Assembly: GCF_024643285.1 (NCBI RefSeq)
Contig: NZ_JAMSLW010000002.1
Location: 124,001-188,000 of the forward strand
Length of the DNA: 64,000 nt
Origin: Parapedobacter lycopersici
GTDB taxonomy: Bacteria > Bacteroidota > Bacteroidia > Sphingobacteriales > Sphingobacteriaceae
Direction of reading: 5' to 3'
Part shown: positions 8,346 through 17,114 of the stretch, piece by piece
Layout of the letters: each line of letters opens with the position of its first letter
Position numbering within the stretch: the stretch's first letter is position 1
Notes under the pieces: generated by a model
Databases searched by the model: none
The model's input: only the letters and a program-made list of their open reading frames with translations
What the model was told of the DNA's origin: nothing
Program-made: the position numbers and the translations under genes

Positions 8346-9923
8346 TTAGTGTTGTGCTGATAAATAATCCATCAACAACCTCATATTTTTAACATAAACG
8401 GCAACCGAAATATACTGCTGGTCAGAAGGGTCCAGCTTCCAATCAGCGGATAGCCGATCGGCGTGCATAGCGGTGTTGGTTTCTTGCCCTGTTCTTGGGT
8501 CAATCGAATAGGGACTGCTGATCCACTCATGTTTGGAAAGCCAGCGATATTGCGTATCCAGCGCATCGATTATTTTACTGGCATCACTTCCACTTTGTCC
8601 CGTTCCCACATTCGTATAAGGCGTTTGGAAATAATACTTTCCGGTATGCCGATTGCGGCCCTCGACCTCGATTAACGGGGAGTTTCTTGTCGCTTCTTCC
8701 TTAGCCAATGCATTCGCCTGCTCATATTCCTTTTTAAGCATTTCAATATTCAGCACCATATTATGGCCGTAGGAATACAGGTTATCCATACGATAATCTA
8801 CCCAGTACTTGCTATCATTAACACCGGTCCCTTCCCGATGTGCCCATAAAGGTTTATTGGTATCGATCTCTACGAAAAAAGAATGCGTTCTCTTTCCCTC
8901 GTCCGTCTGCTGCTGTGGGAGGCGGGCACTTTCCAGCCAGGCGATGGCATCCGGTATCCGTGCCAAAAATTTCCGATCCCCGGTATATCTGTAAAACTTC
9001 AGCAGCATCAATATATTGTCGTATGTTTGACCGGTTACAATGGAGGCAGGCTCAAAACTCCTCGCGTGTGCGGGCTGCAATTGCATATCATACTGTTGGG
9101 CCCATCCTCCCTGCGGGTTCCCCTGTTGGGTAATCAGGTAAAAATTCATGGCACGGTATATTGGTTCCAGCAAACGTTCTTCTCCCAAGGTTGCATAACA
9201 ATCGATTAAAAACTGGGTGGTGTTACGCATTACGTCATCGTTGAAGGTATAAAAGGACGAATAGTCTTCTTTTCCGTCTTTTGGATGGTTATTCATCAGT
9301 GGGTAACGCTGGGGCCAGCCGCCAATCGGGTATTGCGCATCCAAAACAAACTGGATGGCTTTGTCCAGGGAGGGTTTGATCTGTGGATCCAGCTTCTCCA
9401 AATAGACGCGCAGTAGAAAACCGGCAGCACCTGGCGTGACATTATCATCAAACGTTGCGTTGCCATAGTAATAATAGTGTTCCTCAAATCCCCATGCGTT
9501 CTTACCAATCGTCCTATACCATTCTTTCAATGACCGATCGCCAGCAAAGTCGATGAAGTAATTCCACCCGCCGCAATCGAGCTGGCCGCGAATCAACGCA
9601 TTAGCCAGTTTTAATGCCGCTTCATAGTAATACTCATCGGCAGTGACATGGTAGGCATCAAGAAACAGGTGTCCCATACCTAGGGAGCCTGGCTCTTCTA
9701 TCCTGATTTGTGTATCATAGGCTTCTAATTCATGCCACCTGCGCGTTAGATCCTCGGTATAAAGCCGCGCATAACCACCGTTTGTGCTGACATGTTCTAC
9801 CATGAACCTGGTGGCCTGCAGCATCGCTTTTTTTACGTTCGATTCCAGACTCGATTGCCCCCTGGCAACAAGCGAAAAGGTCAATAAGCAACAAAAAATA
9901 ACTATTGAATGACTGTTTTTCAT
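8346..9923 (-). CDS. Pectate lyase, PL10 type (PelA-like)
   Basis: A secreted lyase of about 525 residues expected to cleave polygalacturonate by beta-elimination. The ATG at 9923 (MKNSHSIVIFCCLL) gives a clean signal peptide ending near VARGQ; an in-frame ATG at 9971 would add 16 residues and overlap the SusD gene, so it was not used. Family signs are the alpha-helical barrel with a GGWPQRYP loop, the TFNDDVMRNT segment, a GGWAQQYD repeat of the same loop and a FEPASIVTG motif. It is longer than a bare PL10 domain, with a C-terminal extension of about 130 residues. It is the third gene of the SusC 2-SusD 2 operon and gives the best clue that the locus targets pectic polymers. Confidence 0.85.
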   Translation of the reverse strand: MKNSHSIVIFCCLLTFSLVARGQSSLESNVKKAMLQATRFMVEHVSTNGGYARLYTEDLTRRWHELEAYDTQIRIEEPGSLGMGHLFLDAYHVTADEYYYEAALKLANALIRGQLDCGGWNYFIDFAGDRSLKEWYRTIGKNAWGFEEHYYYYGNATFDDNVTPGAAGFLLRVYLEKLDPQIKPSLDKAIQFVLDAQYPIGGWPQRYPLMNNHPKDGKEDYSSFYTFNDDVMRNTTQFLIDCYATLGEERLLEPIYRAMNFYLITQQGNPQGGWAQQYDMQLQPAHARSFEPASIVTGQTYDNILMLLKFYRYTGDRKFLARIPDAIAWLESARLPQQQTDEGKRTHSFFVEIDTNKPLWAHREGTGVNDSKYWVDYRMDNLYSYGHNMVLNIEMLKKEYEQANALAKEEATRNSPLIEVEGRNRHTGKYYFQTPYTNVGTGQSGSDASKIIDALDTQYRWLSKHEWISSPYSIDPRTGQETNTAMHADRLSADWKLDPSDQQYISVAVYVKNMRLLMDYLSAQH

Positions 9924-9957
9924 CTTAACTATTTTTGACAGTAACGTGTTTACTACA

Positions 9958-11520
9958 TTAAGGCTTGGCATCCCACCACAGTTTCACCAGCCTGCCATCC
10001 TTTCCTTCCCCCAGCAAACTGATGGCTACCTGAACGGCCGCTGCATTATTTTGATATTCCATCGGCACAAACGGAATCCTTCTGATGATAGCCGTTACAG
10101 GTACTTCCGGATCCAGCGACCGGATAATGGGGTATCGTGCCGGATATCCTGTTCTCCGCAATTCGCTCCAGGCCTCCCATCCGTCAGGAAAGATGGCAAT
10201 CCATTTTTGCGTGATAATCTGCTCCAACTGCTTTTCAAAATCCGCAGCGGGATCGTATTTGACAGGGATGTCAGCCGCAGCAGGTGTATTCCACTTATCC
10301 TGGATAGCAGCCGGTACGTTATTGCTGTTGATATAATTCAGTATTTCATTTTCGGAGACCGCTGTTTCGGCCAGCAGCGATTGCCTGATACCCTCGTTGT
10401 AGAGTGCCTCTGCTGCCCCTCCCATGTTCCAGCCTCTTAACGCGCCTTCAGCCCGGAGAAAATAAACTTCGGCCGCACCCATTACTTTGATATCGGGATT
10501 GCTTCCTCCCTGGCTTACCGAGAGAAACTTAGGGCCGATGGTTGAATAATCGTCGTTGATTCCCGTTCTATCGTCGATCTCAACGCCATTTCTTAGGCCT
10601 TTGTATTCCAGACTAGCTACAGCCTGACTGAAATATACGGGAAGACGGGGGTCTTCATATCCCGTCAGAAAGCTTTCCATCGTTGCGCTCATCCGGTATT
10701 CTCCCCAGGCCGATATCTTTTCATGGGGATGGCGGGAAAGATCTGTGGTAAGCACATTGGCATTATCGGAAACCGTTTGCATCACACCCGCTGCCACCGC
10801 TTTTTCCGCTTCCTGTTTTGCCCGGGCGGGGTCGGCATAAGCGATACGGAGGGCCAGCCGCAGCCGTAATGAATTGGCGAAAATCAGCCATTTGTCCACG
10901 CTTCCTGCATACAGCAGGTCGTTCGAACCGAAGCCATTGGCTCCGGTGTTATCGGAAAGGACAGCTGTTGCTTCGTCCAGTAGCTTAAAAAAATCGGCGT
11001 AGATACTTTCCTGGCTATCGTAAGCGACACTCGTTTGCGCATTACCAAACTCCGCGTAGATAATAGGTCCCCATTGATCCGTCATGCGGTGGTATATCAT
11101 CACTTTCCAGATTTTGGTCAGCGCATTTTCCACGGGCATACCGTTTTCCGCAGTGTACTTTTCCACAAAATGGAGTTGTGGAGCAGCATTCGCATAAAAC
11201 GCCCGCCAGGCATAGCCGGCCCAATCACCCATATGAAGGTACTGGTCGCTGTTAAACCAAGGTACTGAAGTGGCGAAATATTGAACATACAAATCGGAAA
11301 ACAGGTTTTGGGCCTGCTGCATATCGCTGCCATCTCCCATAATTCCCCGGTACTGAGCCGCCGCAAATGCCTGGCCCAGCAGGCCCGCATCCAGGTTTTC
11401 GACCGAAAGGACGCCTGGAGGAATATTCATTTTATCGAAATCCTTGGTACAGCCAATACTAAATAGGAATATGATGGCATACACCGTTAACATATGAAGT
11501 TTAATCTTGTACTTTTTCAT
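9958..11520 (-). CDS. SusD/RagB-type nutrient-binding lipoprotein (pair 2)
   Basis: A 520-residue surface glycan-binding lipoprotein of the SusD-like_2 type. The start at 11520 (MKKYKIKLHMLTVYAIIFLFSIGC) gives a lipoprotein signal with Cys24; the longer ATG at 11550 adds ten residues with no visible role and would almost touch the SusC stop at 11553. The mature protein begins with TKDFDKMN and shares long stretches with SusD 1, including AEVYFLRAEGALRGWNMG and GWEAWSELRRTGYP. It lies 32 bp after susC 2 and 34 bp before the pectate lyase gene. With SusC 2 it should bind and pass on pectin-derived oligomers, by context. Confidence 0.92.
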   Translation of the reverse strand: MKKYKIKLHMLTVYAIIFLFSIGCTKDFDKMNIPPGVLSVENLDAGLLGQAFAAAQYRGIMGDGSDMQQAQNLFSDLYVQYFATSVPWFNSDQYLHMGDWAGYAWRAFYANAAPQLHFVEKYTAENGMPVENALTKIWKVMIYHRMTDQWGPIIYAEFGNAQTSVAYDSQESIYADFFKLLDEATAVLSDNTGANGFGSNDLLYAGSVDKWLIFANSLRLRLALRIAYADPARAKQEAEKAVAAGVMQTVSDNANVLTTDLSRHPHEKISAWGEYRMSATMESFLTGYEDPRLPVYFSQAVASLEYKGLRNGVEIDDRTGINDDYSTIGPKFLSVSQGGSNPDIKVMGAAEVYFLRAEGALRGWNMGGAAEALYNEGIRQSLLAETAVSENEILNYINSNNVPAAIQDKWNTPAAADIPVKYDPAADFEKQLEQIITQKWIAIFPDGWEAWSELRRTGYPARYPIIRSLDPEVPVTAIIRRIPFVPMEYQNNAAAVQVAISLLGEGKDGRLVKLWWDAKP

Positions 11521-11552
11521 TGCTATACGTTTAAAAAAGAGGCTATTCATGA

Positions 11553-14500
11553 TTAAAATCCTACGGAAAGGTTTATCCCCACCGTTCTTTGCGAAGGCCT
11601 GACATACTGGTCAATCCCTTCGGTACCCGGTCCGGTGCCAACCCGCAAATCTGCATCCACTGTCTTGGAAGCGCGGTAGAGGTAAAAAAGGTTTCTGCCG
11701 ACTAACGAGATATCGAGCCTTTTAATCGGTCCTTTTTCCAGCAGCTTACGCGGAATTTCATATCCGATGCTCAATTCCCGCAAACGCGTATTGGTAGCGC
11801 TTTCCACAAAAGCCTCTCCCACGAACAGGGAAATTCCGCCTACGTGATTCCAGAACTGCTCGGCATTGATTGCAACATTATTTGGACTTCCATCCTGCAA
11901 CACCGCCTGTTCGCCGGGGAAAAGATTCTCTCCGAAAACGAGTCCGCCCTCCCGGCCCATCAGTGTAGCTTCGGCAACACCATAGCCATGCAGCAGCGAA
12001 TTGGTAAAGGAAAGCATGGTGCCGCCCTGCCGGTGATCAATCAGTACCCGGAGATTAATACCTTTAAAACTAAAACGCTGTGAAACGCTTGCCAGCCAGT
12101 CTGGATTGAAGTTAGCCACTTTTTCCGACTGGTTCGGTGTCAGCATCGGCAATCCGTTTTCGGTCACCAATACCCTGCCCTGTCCATCCCGTTCAAACCC
12201 CCTGGCATAGATATTACCCCAGGGTTCACCCTCTTCTATTACAATCTGGCCGACTTCTACCCGCGGCCTATCGTCGGATATGGTAATCACCTCGCTTATA
12301 TTCCGTCCATAATTCAGGTCTATCGACCAGTTGAAATTTGCTTTGCGCACCGGATTTGCGGTCATCACCACTTCATAGCCGTGGTTTCTGATCTCCCCGC
12401 CATTTGAATAGTATTGACTGGCGCCGGAACCGATGGGCAGGTTAACGGTGAACAGCTGATTTCTTGTATTGGTGTTGTACACCGTGAAATCAAAACCCAA
12501 CCTGCCTTCCCAAAATTGCACATTAAGTCCGCCCTCCATGGATTCGGTCATCTCCGGCTTTAAATCAGGATTTGGCAATATATTGTTCAGTTGCAGAAAT
12601 CCATTCGTTCCACCCGGAACCAAGCTGGCCTGGCGGGATAGCATGTAGGGCATTGCAGCATTCCCAACCTGTGCCCAGGCTCCTCTTAACCGTAAAAAAG
12701 AAATGGGATCAGGAAGTGTGATCAGGTCAGAAACCACGGCACTTAACCCCACAGAAGGATAGAAATAAGAGCGGTTGTCCGCAGGCAATGTCGAACTCCA
12801 GTCGTTCCTGCCGGTAATATCGATAAAGACTGCGTTTTTCCAGCTTAAGTTAATAAAGGAAAACAGGGACGAGTTGGCGGATTCGGCAATGCTTTCGTTG
12901 GATAATATGGTTGTGCTATTTGATAGGGTGAAAAAATTGGGTACCGTCAGCGCCGGACCTGTATTGGAGGAAAGCGATTCGCTTTGCGCTTTTGCAACGG
13001 AGCCTCCAAAATTAATGCTCGACGTCCAGTTAGTCAAAAACTCCTTATTATATGAAAATATAAACTCTCCCCGGTACGATGTGGAACCGGAGCGGGTGGT
13101 GGTAAATCGTCCATTCGGCGCCTGGTTATAGGTGTCGTTATAAAGCTTTTGGTCCCAGTTGGACTGGCCTTTAATATAATTTCCCCGTGCCAGCAGGTTG
13201 ATGCCATCGGCTATCTGGTAATTCGCTGCCAGTAAGGCTTCGATTAAATCACCGGATCTTTCACTCAGAACCCGTTGCCTCAACCAGTGGGGGTTCTTGG
13301 ATATACCTGCGTTGGGCAGCCAGTAATTTTGAAACAGCTCGCCTTCTCCATTCCGGAATTCAAAATTCTTCATGTGATCCGTACGGATATTTCTTGGGAT
13401 AAGATAGACGCTGTAATTGGGACTGAAACCGCTTCCGGTCTGCACTTCGTTGGGGTACGATTCAAACATATAGTCAATCTTGCTGTCCAACGAAACCTTA
13501 TCTGTTAATTTGGTATTCCACCGGAGTGTAAGGTTGTTCCGTTTTAACTCATCGTCATAGATGATCCCGCTTGCATCGGTCCGGGTATAGTTAAAAAAGG
13601 TCTGATTTTTCTCAGTTCCGTGAGAGATGGAAATGTTGTTGCTGAAATTCAGCCCTGTCTGATAAAAATCCCGCACGTTGTTGGGCTGCGGTGATAGCGC
13701 ATATTCGGCCCCGGCGTCTTCCGGTGCGAGCGACCAGTGTTCCACCAGCTGCCCCTCCATTTTCGGTCCCCAGGAGAATTCCGACCGCTTATTGTAATTA
13801 CCTCCATTTCCCTGGCCGTATTGATTTTGAAACCGCTGTAGGATGACCGGATCGGTTAAGATCAGGTTGCTATTAAAATTGACACTTGACTCACCTGCCT
13901 TTCCCCGTTTTGTTTCGATAATAATGGCACCGTTCTGCGCAGCACTGCCATACAGCGCAGCAGCATTTGCGCCTTTAAGCACGTTCATGGATGCAATATT
14001 ATCTGGGTTCAGAATATCCGGGTTACCCGGCATGCCATCTATGATATAGATAGGTTGACTGTCGCCCGATATGGAGCGGTTACCCCTAAGCACAATCCTA
14101 ACGGGCGCGCCTACTCCTGTCCCTGATTCGGTAATTGATAAGCCGGCTACCTTGCCCTGTACCGCAAGAAGCGGGTTTGGTTCCCGCGTTTCTGAAAGTT
14201 CCTCGGAGCTTACCACTTGTGTACTATACGTTAAGGACCTGCCCTGTCTTTCCAGGCCAAGTGCGGTTACTACTACCTCTTCCAGGCTTTGGTTGTCGGG
14301 CTCAAGCGTTATCGTAAGGGAATTAGCGGATTGGACCTGTATTTCCTGGGTTAAATAGCCGATCATAGAAATGGAAATAGTACTTCCCGCCGGAGCCGAT
14401 AAAACAAAATTACCCGCCGCGTCGGTCGTGGTACCACCAGCGGAACCTTTGATGCTTACCGTTACTCCTTCCAGCGGTTCGCCCTTGGTATTTATAATCC

Positions 14501-14918
14501 TACCATGAACGGACTGCTGGCTGGCGGAAACAGGTAAGCCAATCGGAGCTACCGGCTTCGCCTTCTGTTTAACGACAATGTTCTTCCCTTTAACAATGGT
14601 GAATTCCAATGGTAAATGTTTAAAAGAAGATTGTAGGATTTCACGGATAGATAAATTCTCCGCTTTAAGGGAGAGCCGTTTACCCTGCACCAGTTGATTG
14701 TCATAAAAAAAGACGTATCCACTTTGCTGTTCAATCAATGCAAACACCTTCTCGAGTGGCATGTCCTGCACATTGAGATCAATGTTCTGGCTGTATCCCT
14801 TGGCAAAAATCTGGGTAACGGCCAACACGACCAATATGATTGTTAATTTCATAATACGCAGAAAATTAAGGGAGAATAAGGCCACACCGGGGGCCTTAAC
14901 TTTTTTAAAATAATTCAT
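11553..14918 (-). CDS. SusC-type TonB-dependent transporter with STN signalling domain (pair 2)
   Basis: From the ATG at 14918 the protein has 1121 residues: a signal segment (about 20-42, ending AKGYSQ), an STN domain (about 45-117), a CarboxypepD-regulatory-like domain (about 136-206), a TonB-box-like EEVVVTALG (213-221), plug and barrel. An STN domain is the part that contacts a FecR-type anti-sigma protein in the periplasm, and a FecR gene and an ECF sigma gene lie immediately upstream, so ligand binding here should switch on the locus. An ATG at 14978 adds 20 residues of no clear use; the chosen start matches the MKKx-type leader common in related SusC proteins. The plug motif GNRSISGDSQPIYIIDGMP shows close kinship with SusC 1. 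Confidence 0.92.
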   Translation of the reverse strand: MNYFKKVKAPGVALFSLNFLRIMKLTIILVVLAVTQIFAKGYSQNIDLNVQDMPLEKVFALIEQQSGYVFFYDNQLVQGKRLSLKAENLSIREILQSSFKHLPLEFTIVKGKNIVVKQKAKPVAPIGLPVSASQQSVHGRIINTKGEPLEGVTVSIKGSAGGTTTDAAGNFVLSAPAGSTISISMIGYLTQEIQVQSANSLTITLEPDNQSLEEVVVTALGLERQGRSLTYSTQVVSSEELSETREPNPLLAVQGKVAGLSITESGTGVGAPVRIVLRGNRSISGDSQPIYIIDGMPGNPDILNPDNIASMNVLKGANAAALYGSAAQNGAIIIETKRGKAGESSVNFNSNLILTDPVILQRFQNQYGQGNGGNYNKRSEFSWGPKMEGQLVEHWSLAPEDAGAEYALSPQPNNVRDFYQTGLNFSNNISISHGTEKNQTFFNYTRTDASGIIYDDELKRNNLTLRWNTKLTDKVSLDSKIDYMFESYPNEVQTGSGFSPNYSVYLIPRNIRTDHMKNFEFRNGEGELFQNYWLPNAGISKNPHWLRQRVLSERSGDLIEALLAANYQIADGINLLARGNYIKGQSNWDQKLYNDTYNQAPNGRFTTTRSGSTSYRGEFIFSYNKEFLTNWTSSINFGGSVAKAQSESLSSNTGPALTVPNFFTLSNSTTILSNESIAESANSSLFSFINLSWKNAVFIDITGRNDWSSTLPADNRSYFYPSVGLSAVVSDLITLPDPISFLRLRGAWAQVGNAAMPYMLSRQASLVPGGTNGFLQLNNILPNPDLKPEMTESMEGGLNVQFWEGRLGFDFTVYNTNTRNQLFTVNLPIGSGASQYYSNGGEIRNHGYEVVMTANPVRKANFNWSIDLNYGRNISEVITISDDRPRVEVGQIVIEEGEPWGNIYARGFERDGQGRVLVTENGLPMLTPNQSEKVANFNPDWLASVSQRFSFKGINLRVLIDHRQGGTMLSFTNSLLHGYGVAEATLMGREGGLVFGENLFPGEQAVLQDGSPNNVAINAEQFWNHVGGISLFVGEAFVESATNTRLRELSIGYEIPRKLLEKGPIKRLDISLVGRNLFYLYRASKTVDADLRVGTGPGTEGIDQYVRPSQRTVGINLSVGF

Positions 14919-14931
14919 TAACTTTGAAAAG

Positions 14932-15027
14932 TTTGGGTTAGTTAATTGGTTATTTGTTCCAGTATAAATAATTAGCATTTACTAATCTGGCGTTCTTGGC
15001 AGGAGTGGGTCAGACTCCTGCTTTTTT
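14932..15027 (+). ncRNA. Candidate antisense small RNA opposite the susC 2 leader
   Basis: On the plus strand a -7-like box TAACTTTG (14919-14926) is followed by a hairpin (CCAG 14959-14962, ATTAG/CTAAT 14971-14986, CTGG 14987-14990) and a textbook terminator (8-bp stem 14999-15021 plus six T). This predicts an RNA of about 96 nt lying wholly within the fecR-susC gap and complementary to the susC 2 leader. Cis-antisense RNAs opposite susC leaders are known in Bacteroides (DonS type). No good -33 box was found, so expression is inferred. Confidence 0.4.
14999..15027 (+). terminator. Intrinsic terminator facing against the surrounding operon
   Basis: GCAGGAGT, a 7-nt loop, ACTCCTGC and a run of six T form a strong plus-strand terminator although every neighbouring gene is on the minus strand. 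On the minus strand the T-run is absent, so it would act there only as a leader hairpin. It is the 3' end of the candidate antisense RNA. Confidence 0.7.
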
Positions 15028-15098
15028 ATGCCATTTCGATTTTTTTGTCTGTTTATTTTTCCATGGCTTTCGTAGTTTAAGTTTTGTAAAAGGTTAGT

Positions 15099-16289
15099 TT
15101 ATAACACCGTAATCTTTCCATTTTTATCCGGCCATTCCGATTTTTCCAGCACGGTGTTAATGCCGGAGTAATTTAGGATGGTTAACACTTCCTGTAAGCT
15201 GACGTTACGGTATATCCGACCGGAAAATTTCCGGGAATCTGCCTGGCGGTAGGCTACTTCTACATTGTACCACCTGGAGATGTTGCGCATGATCGCTCCG
15301 ATATCGGCATCACGGAAGTCGAATAGTCCACTTTTCCAGGCAATCGTCTGCTGACCATCGGATTCACGGAGGATGATCTCATTTGCTGTTGCCGGATTTC
15401 TCGGAACGATACTCTCCTGTCCGGGCTTCATAAGTACACTGTTATTCCCGGCAATTAACCGCACCTGTCCTTCGAGCAAAACTGTTTTTACATCCGTTTC
15501 ATCGGCGTATGCGTTCACATTGAAATGCGTACCCAAAACCTGTATTGTCTGTCCATCTGCAACGACTTCAAATGGCTTTGACCGGTTTTCCACCACTTCA
15601 AAATAACCTTCTCCGGTAAGTGTTACTTGCCGCCTATCTCCAAACTGGCTCGGAAATTTCAGGCTGGATTCGGCATTTAGCCAAACATGACTTCCGTCCG
15701 GCAGTATTACCTGGAATTGTCCACTGCTTGGTGTGACTATAGTGTTGTATGCAATTGTTCCGGATGGAATGTTTTCCTGACTTTTTATATCAAAAATCAG
15801 TTTCTGTCCGTCCGATGAAACCTGATTCCCATTCGCGTGGGAAAGGAGTACACTGTCGCCATGTCCTAACACCACCCGTCTTCCATCTTCCAGTAACAGC
15901 ACAGCTTTATTGCCTCCCGGCAATACATCATATTGATTTGCGTCATTAATAAAAGAAGCCATAGGTGCTGGCCTGCTGAGGCCCTGGTAATACAGATAAC
16001 CGCCTATGACACTCAGCACGGCAATCAGGCTCGCCGCAGCAGCCATCCATTTTTTTGACCGGCGCTTTGCAGTGCTATTTTCCGTCAGTTCATCGGAAGC
16101 GATCCGGGTTTTAATTGCCGCATATATTTTGTGCTTCAATTCGTCCTTAGAAGTACAGGAATCGATCTCTTTTTTCGAATCGTTAAAGGAATTGTACCAT
16201 TGCTCGAATTCGCGCATTTCTTCGCCGGTAATTTCTCCCCGCTTCCATTTTTGCGCGAGGAAATCAATTCTTGATCCTTGCTTAGCCAT
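15099..16289 (-). CDS. FecR-family anti-sigma factor
   Basis: An inner-membrane anti-sigma protein of 396 residues. The cytoplasmic N-domain (FLAQKWKRGEITGEEMREFEQW) would hold the sigma factor, one membrane segment lies at about 81-100, the periplasmic FecR domain at about 183-280 (TPSSGQFQVILPDGSHVWLN, then LTGEGYFEV and VLGTHFNVNAY), and a DUF4974-type C-terminal domain at about 322-390 (GLFDFRDADIGAIMRNISRWY), which resembles an STN fold. The start MAKQGSRIDF at 16289 was preferred over the in-frame ATG at 16331, which adds 14 residues. It sits between its presumed sigma factor (95 bp upstream) and the STN-SusC gene, forming a complete three-part surface-signalling set. Confidence 0.92.
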   Translation of the reverse strand: MAKQGSRIDFLAQKWKRGEITGEEMREFEQWYNSFNDSKKEIDSCTSKDELKHKIYAAIKTRIASDELTENSTAKRRSKKWMAAAASLIAVLSVIGGYLYYQGLSRPAPMASFINDANQYDVLPGGNKAVLLLEDGRRVVLGHGDSVLLSHANGNQVSSDGQKLIFDIKSQENIPSGTIAYNTIVTPSSGQFQVILPDGSHVWLNAESSLKFPSQFGDRRQVTLTGEGYFEVVENRSKPFEVVADGQTIQVLGTHFNVNAYADETDVKTVLLEGQVRLIAGNNSVLMKPGQESIVPRNPATANEIILRESDGQQTIAWKSGLFDFRDADIGAIMRNISRWYNVEVAYRQADSRKFSGRIYRNVSLQEVLTILNYSGINTVLEKSEWPDKNGKITVL

Positions 16290-16383
16290 TTTTTTGGTCA
16301 GTTTAATAAGATAGCCGTTAATGGGGCGCATAACCCTACCTTATTTTTTAATTATTTTTTTAAACGGATGTGGGAGCAGCTGC

Positions 16384-16968
16384 TTAACTGACAAGTAGCA
16401 GCAACGCAACAGAAAAGTAATGCCTAAAGTGCTGCTTTAGGAATTTGAGCGCATGTGTGATGTGTTTTTCAACCGCTTTCTCTGAAATCACAAGCTTTTT
16501 GGCAATCTGCTTGTTGGTTAGGTTGGATTGCCGGCTAAGGCTGAATACCAGCCGGCATTTTTTTGGAAGTTGGTTGATTCGATACTCCAGCTGCATCGCC
16601 AACTGATCCAGATCAAATTGATAAAAGTGCACCTCCGTTCTCTCATCCTGAAGCGCCTGGCTCAGCATGTCCCGGAATTCCCTGTCTTTTAACCGCCGTG
16701 CCCTGCGATCAATAACCTCATATTTAACAGCAACGGCAAAATAATTTTCAAAGCCACGCTGCAATTTGAAGCTTTCCCGCTTTCTCCATAAATTAAAGAA
16801 AATGTCCTGAACCACTTCCTCGCCTTCGACAAGGTCATTCAGGCGGTTGCTGGCAATAACAAATAATTTGTCCCAATACTTGTCGTACAAATAGTTGAAA
16901 GCAGATTTATCGCTGTTAGCTAACAAATCTGCTATTTCAAAGTCCGTATACAAGTCATATGAATACAT
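16384..16968 (-). CDS. ECF sigma-70 factor (Bacteroidota subfamily) for the pectin locus
   Basis: A 194-residue extracytoplasmic-function sigma factor. Region 2 covers about residues 25-90 (FNYLYDKYWDKLFVIASNRL, VVQDIFFNLWRKRE) and region 4 about 130-180 (LPKKCRLVFSLSRQSNLTNKQ, then an HTH ending AVEKHITHALKFL). The last residues (HYFSVALLLLVS) form a short hydrophobic tail rather than a normal polar end. By position it is the partner of the FecR protein just downstream and should direct transcription of susC 2, susD 2, the lyase and the transglutaminase-like gene. The 146 bp separating it from the AGE gene stop contain no obvious promoter or terminator. Confidence 0.92.
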   Translation of the reverse strand: MYSYDLYTDFEIADLLANSDKSAFNYLYDKYWDKLFVIASNRLNDLVEGEEVVQDIFFNLWRKRESFKLQRGFENYFAVAVKYEVIDRRARRLKDREFRDMLSQALQDERTEVHFYQFDLDQLAMQLEYRINQLPKKCRLVFSLSRQSNLTNKQIAKKLVISEKAVEKHITHALKFLKQHFRHYFSVALLLLVS

Positions 16969-17114
16969 GCGGGCACTTTGATGGTTTATCGATCAGGTCT
17001 TTCACATTTCGCGCAAAAGAGTGGAGTCCCTGGTTTATTGACGGCAGCAAAATCCGGGAAGCGCTTTCCAGCCGTCTCCCGTCCGATTATACTGGGTCAG
17101 CGATGCTGCACAAA

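Noticed and set aside
14918-14978. Longer start of susC 2 at 14978.
   Set aside because: It adds 20 polar residues before a typical SusC N-terminus and reaches into the leader structure; 14918 fits family and signal peptide better.
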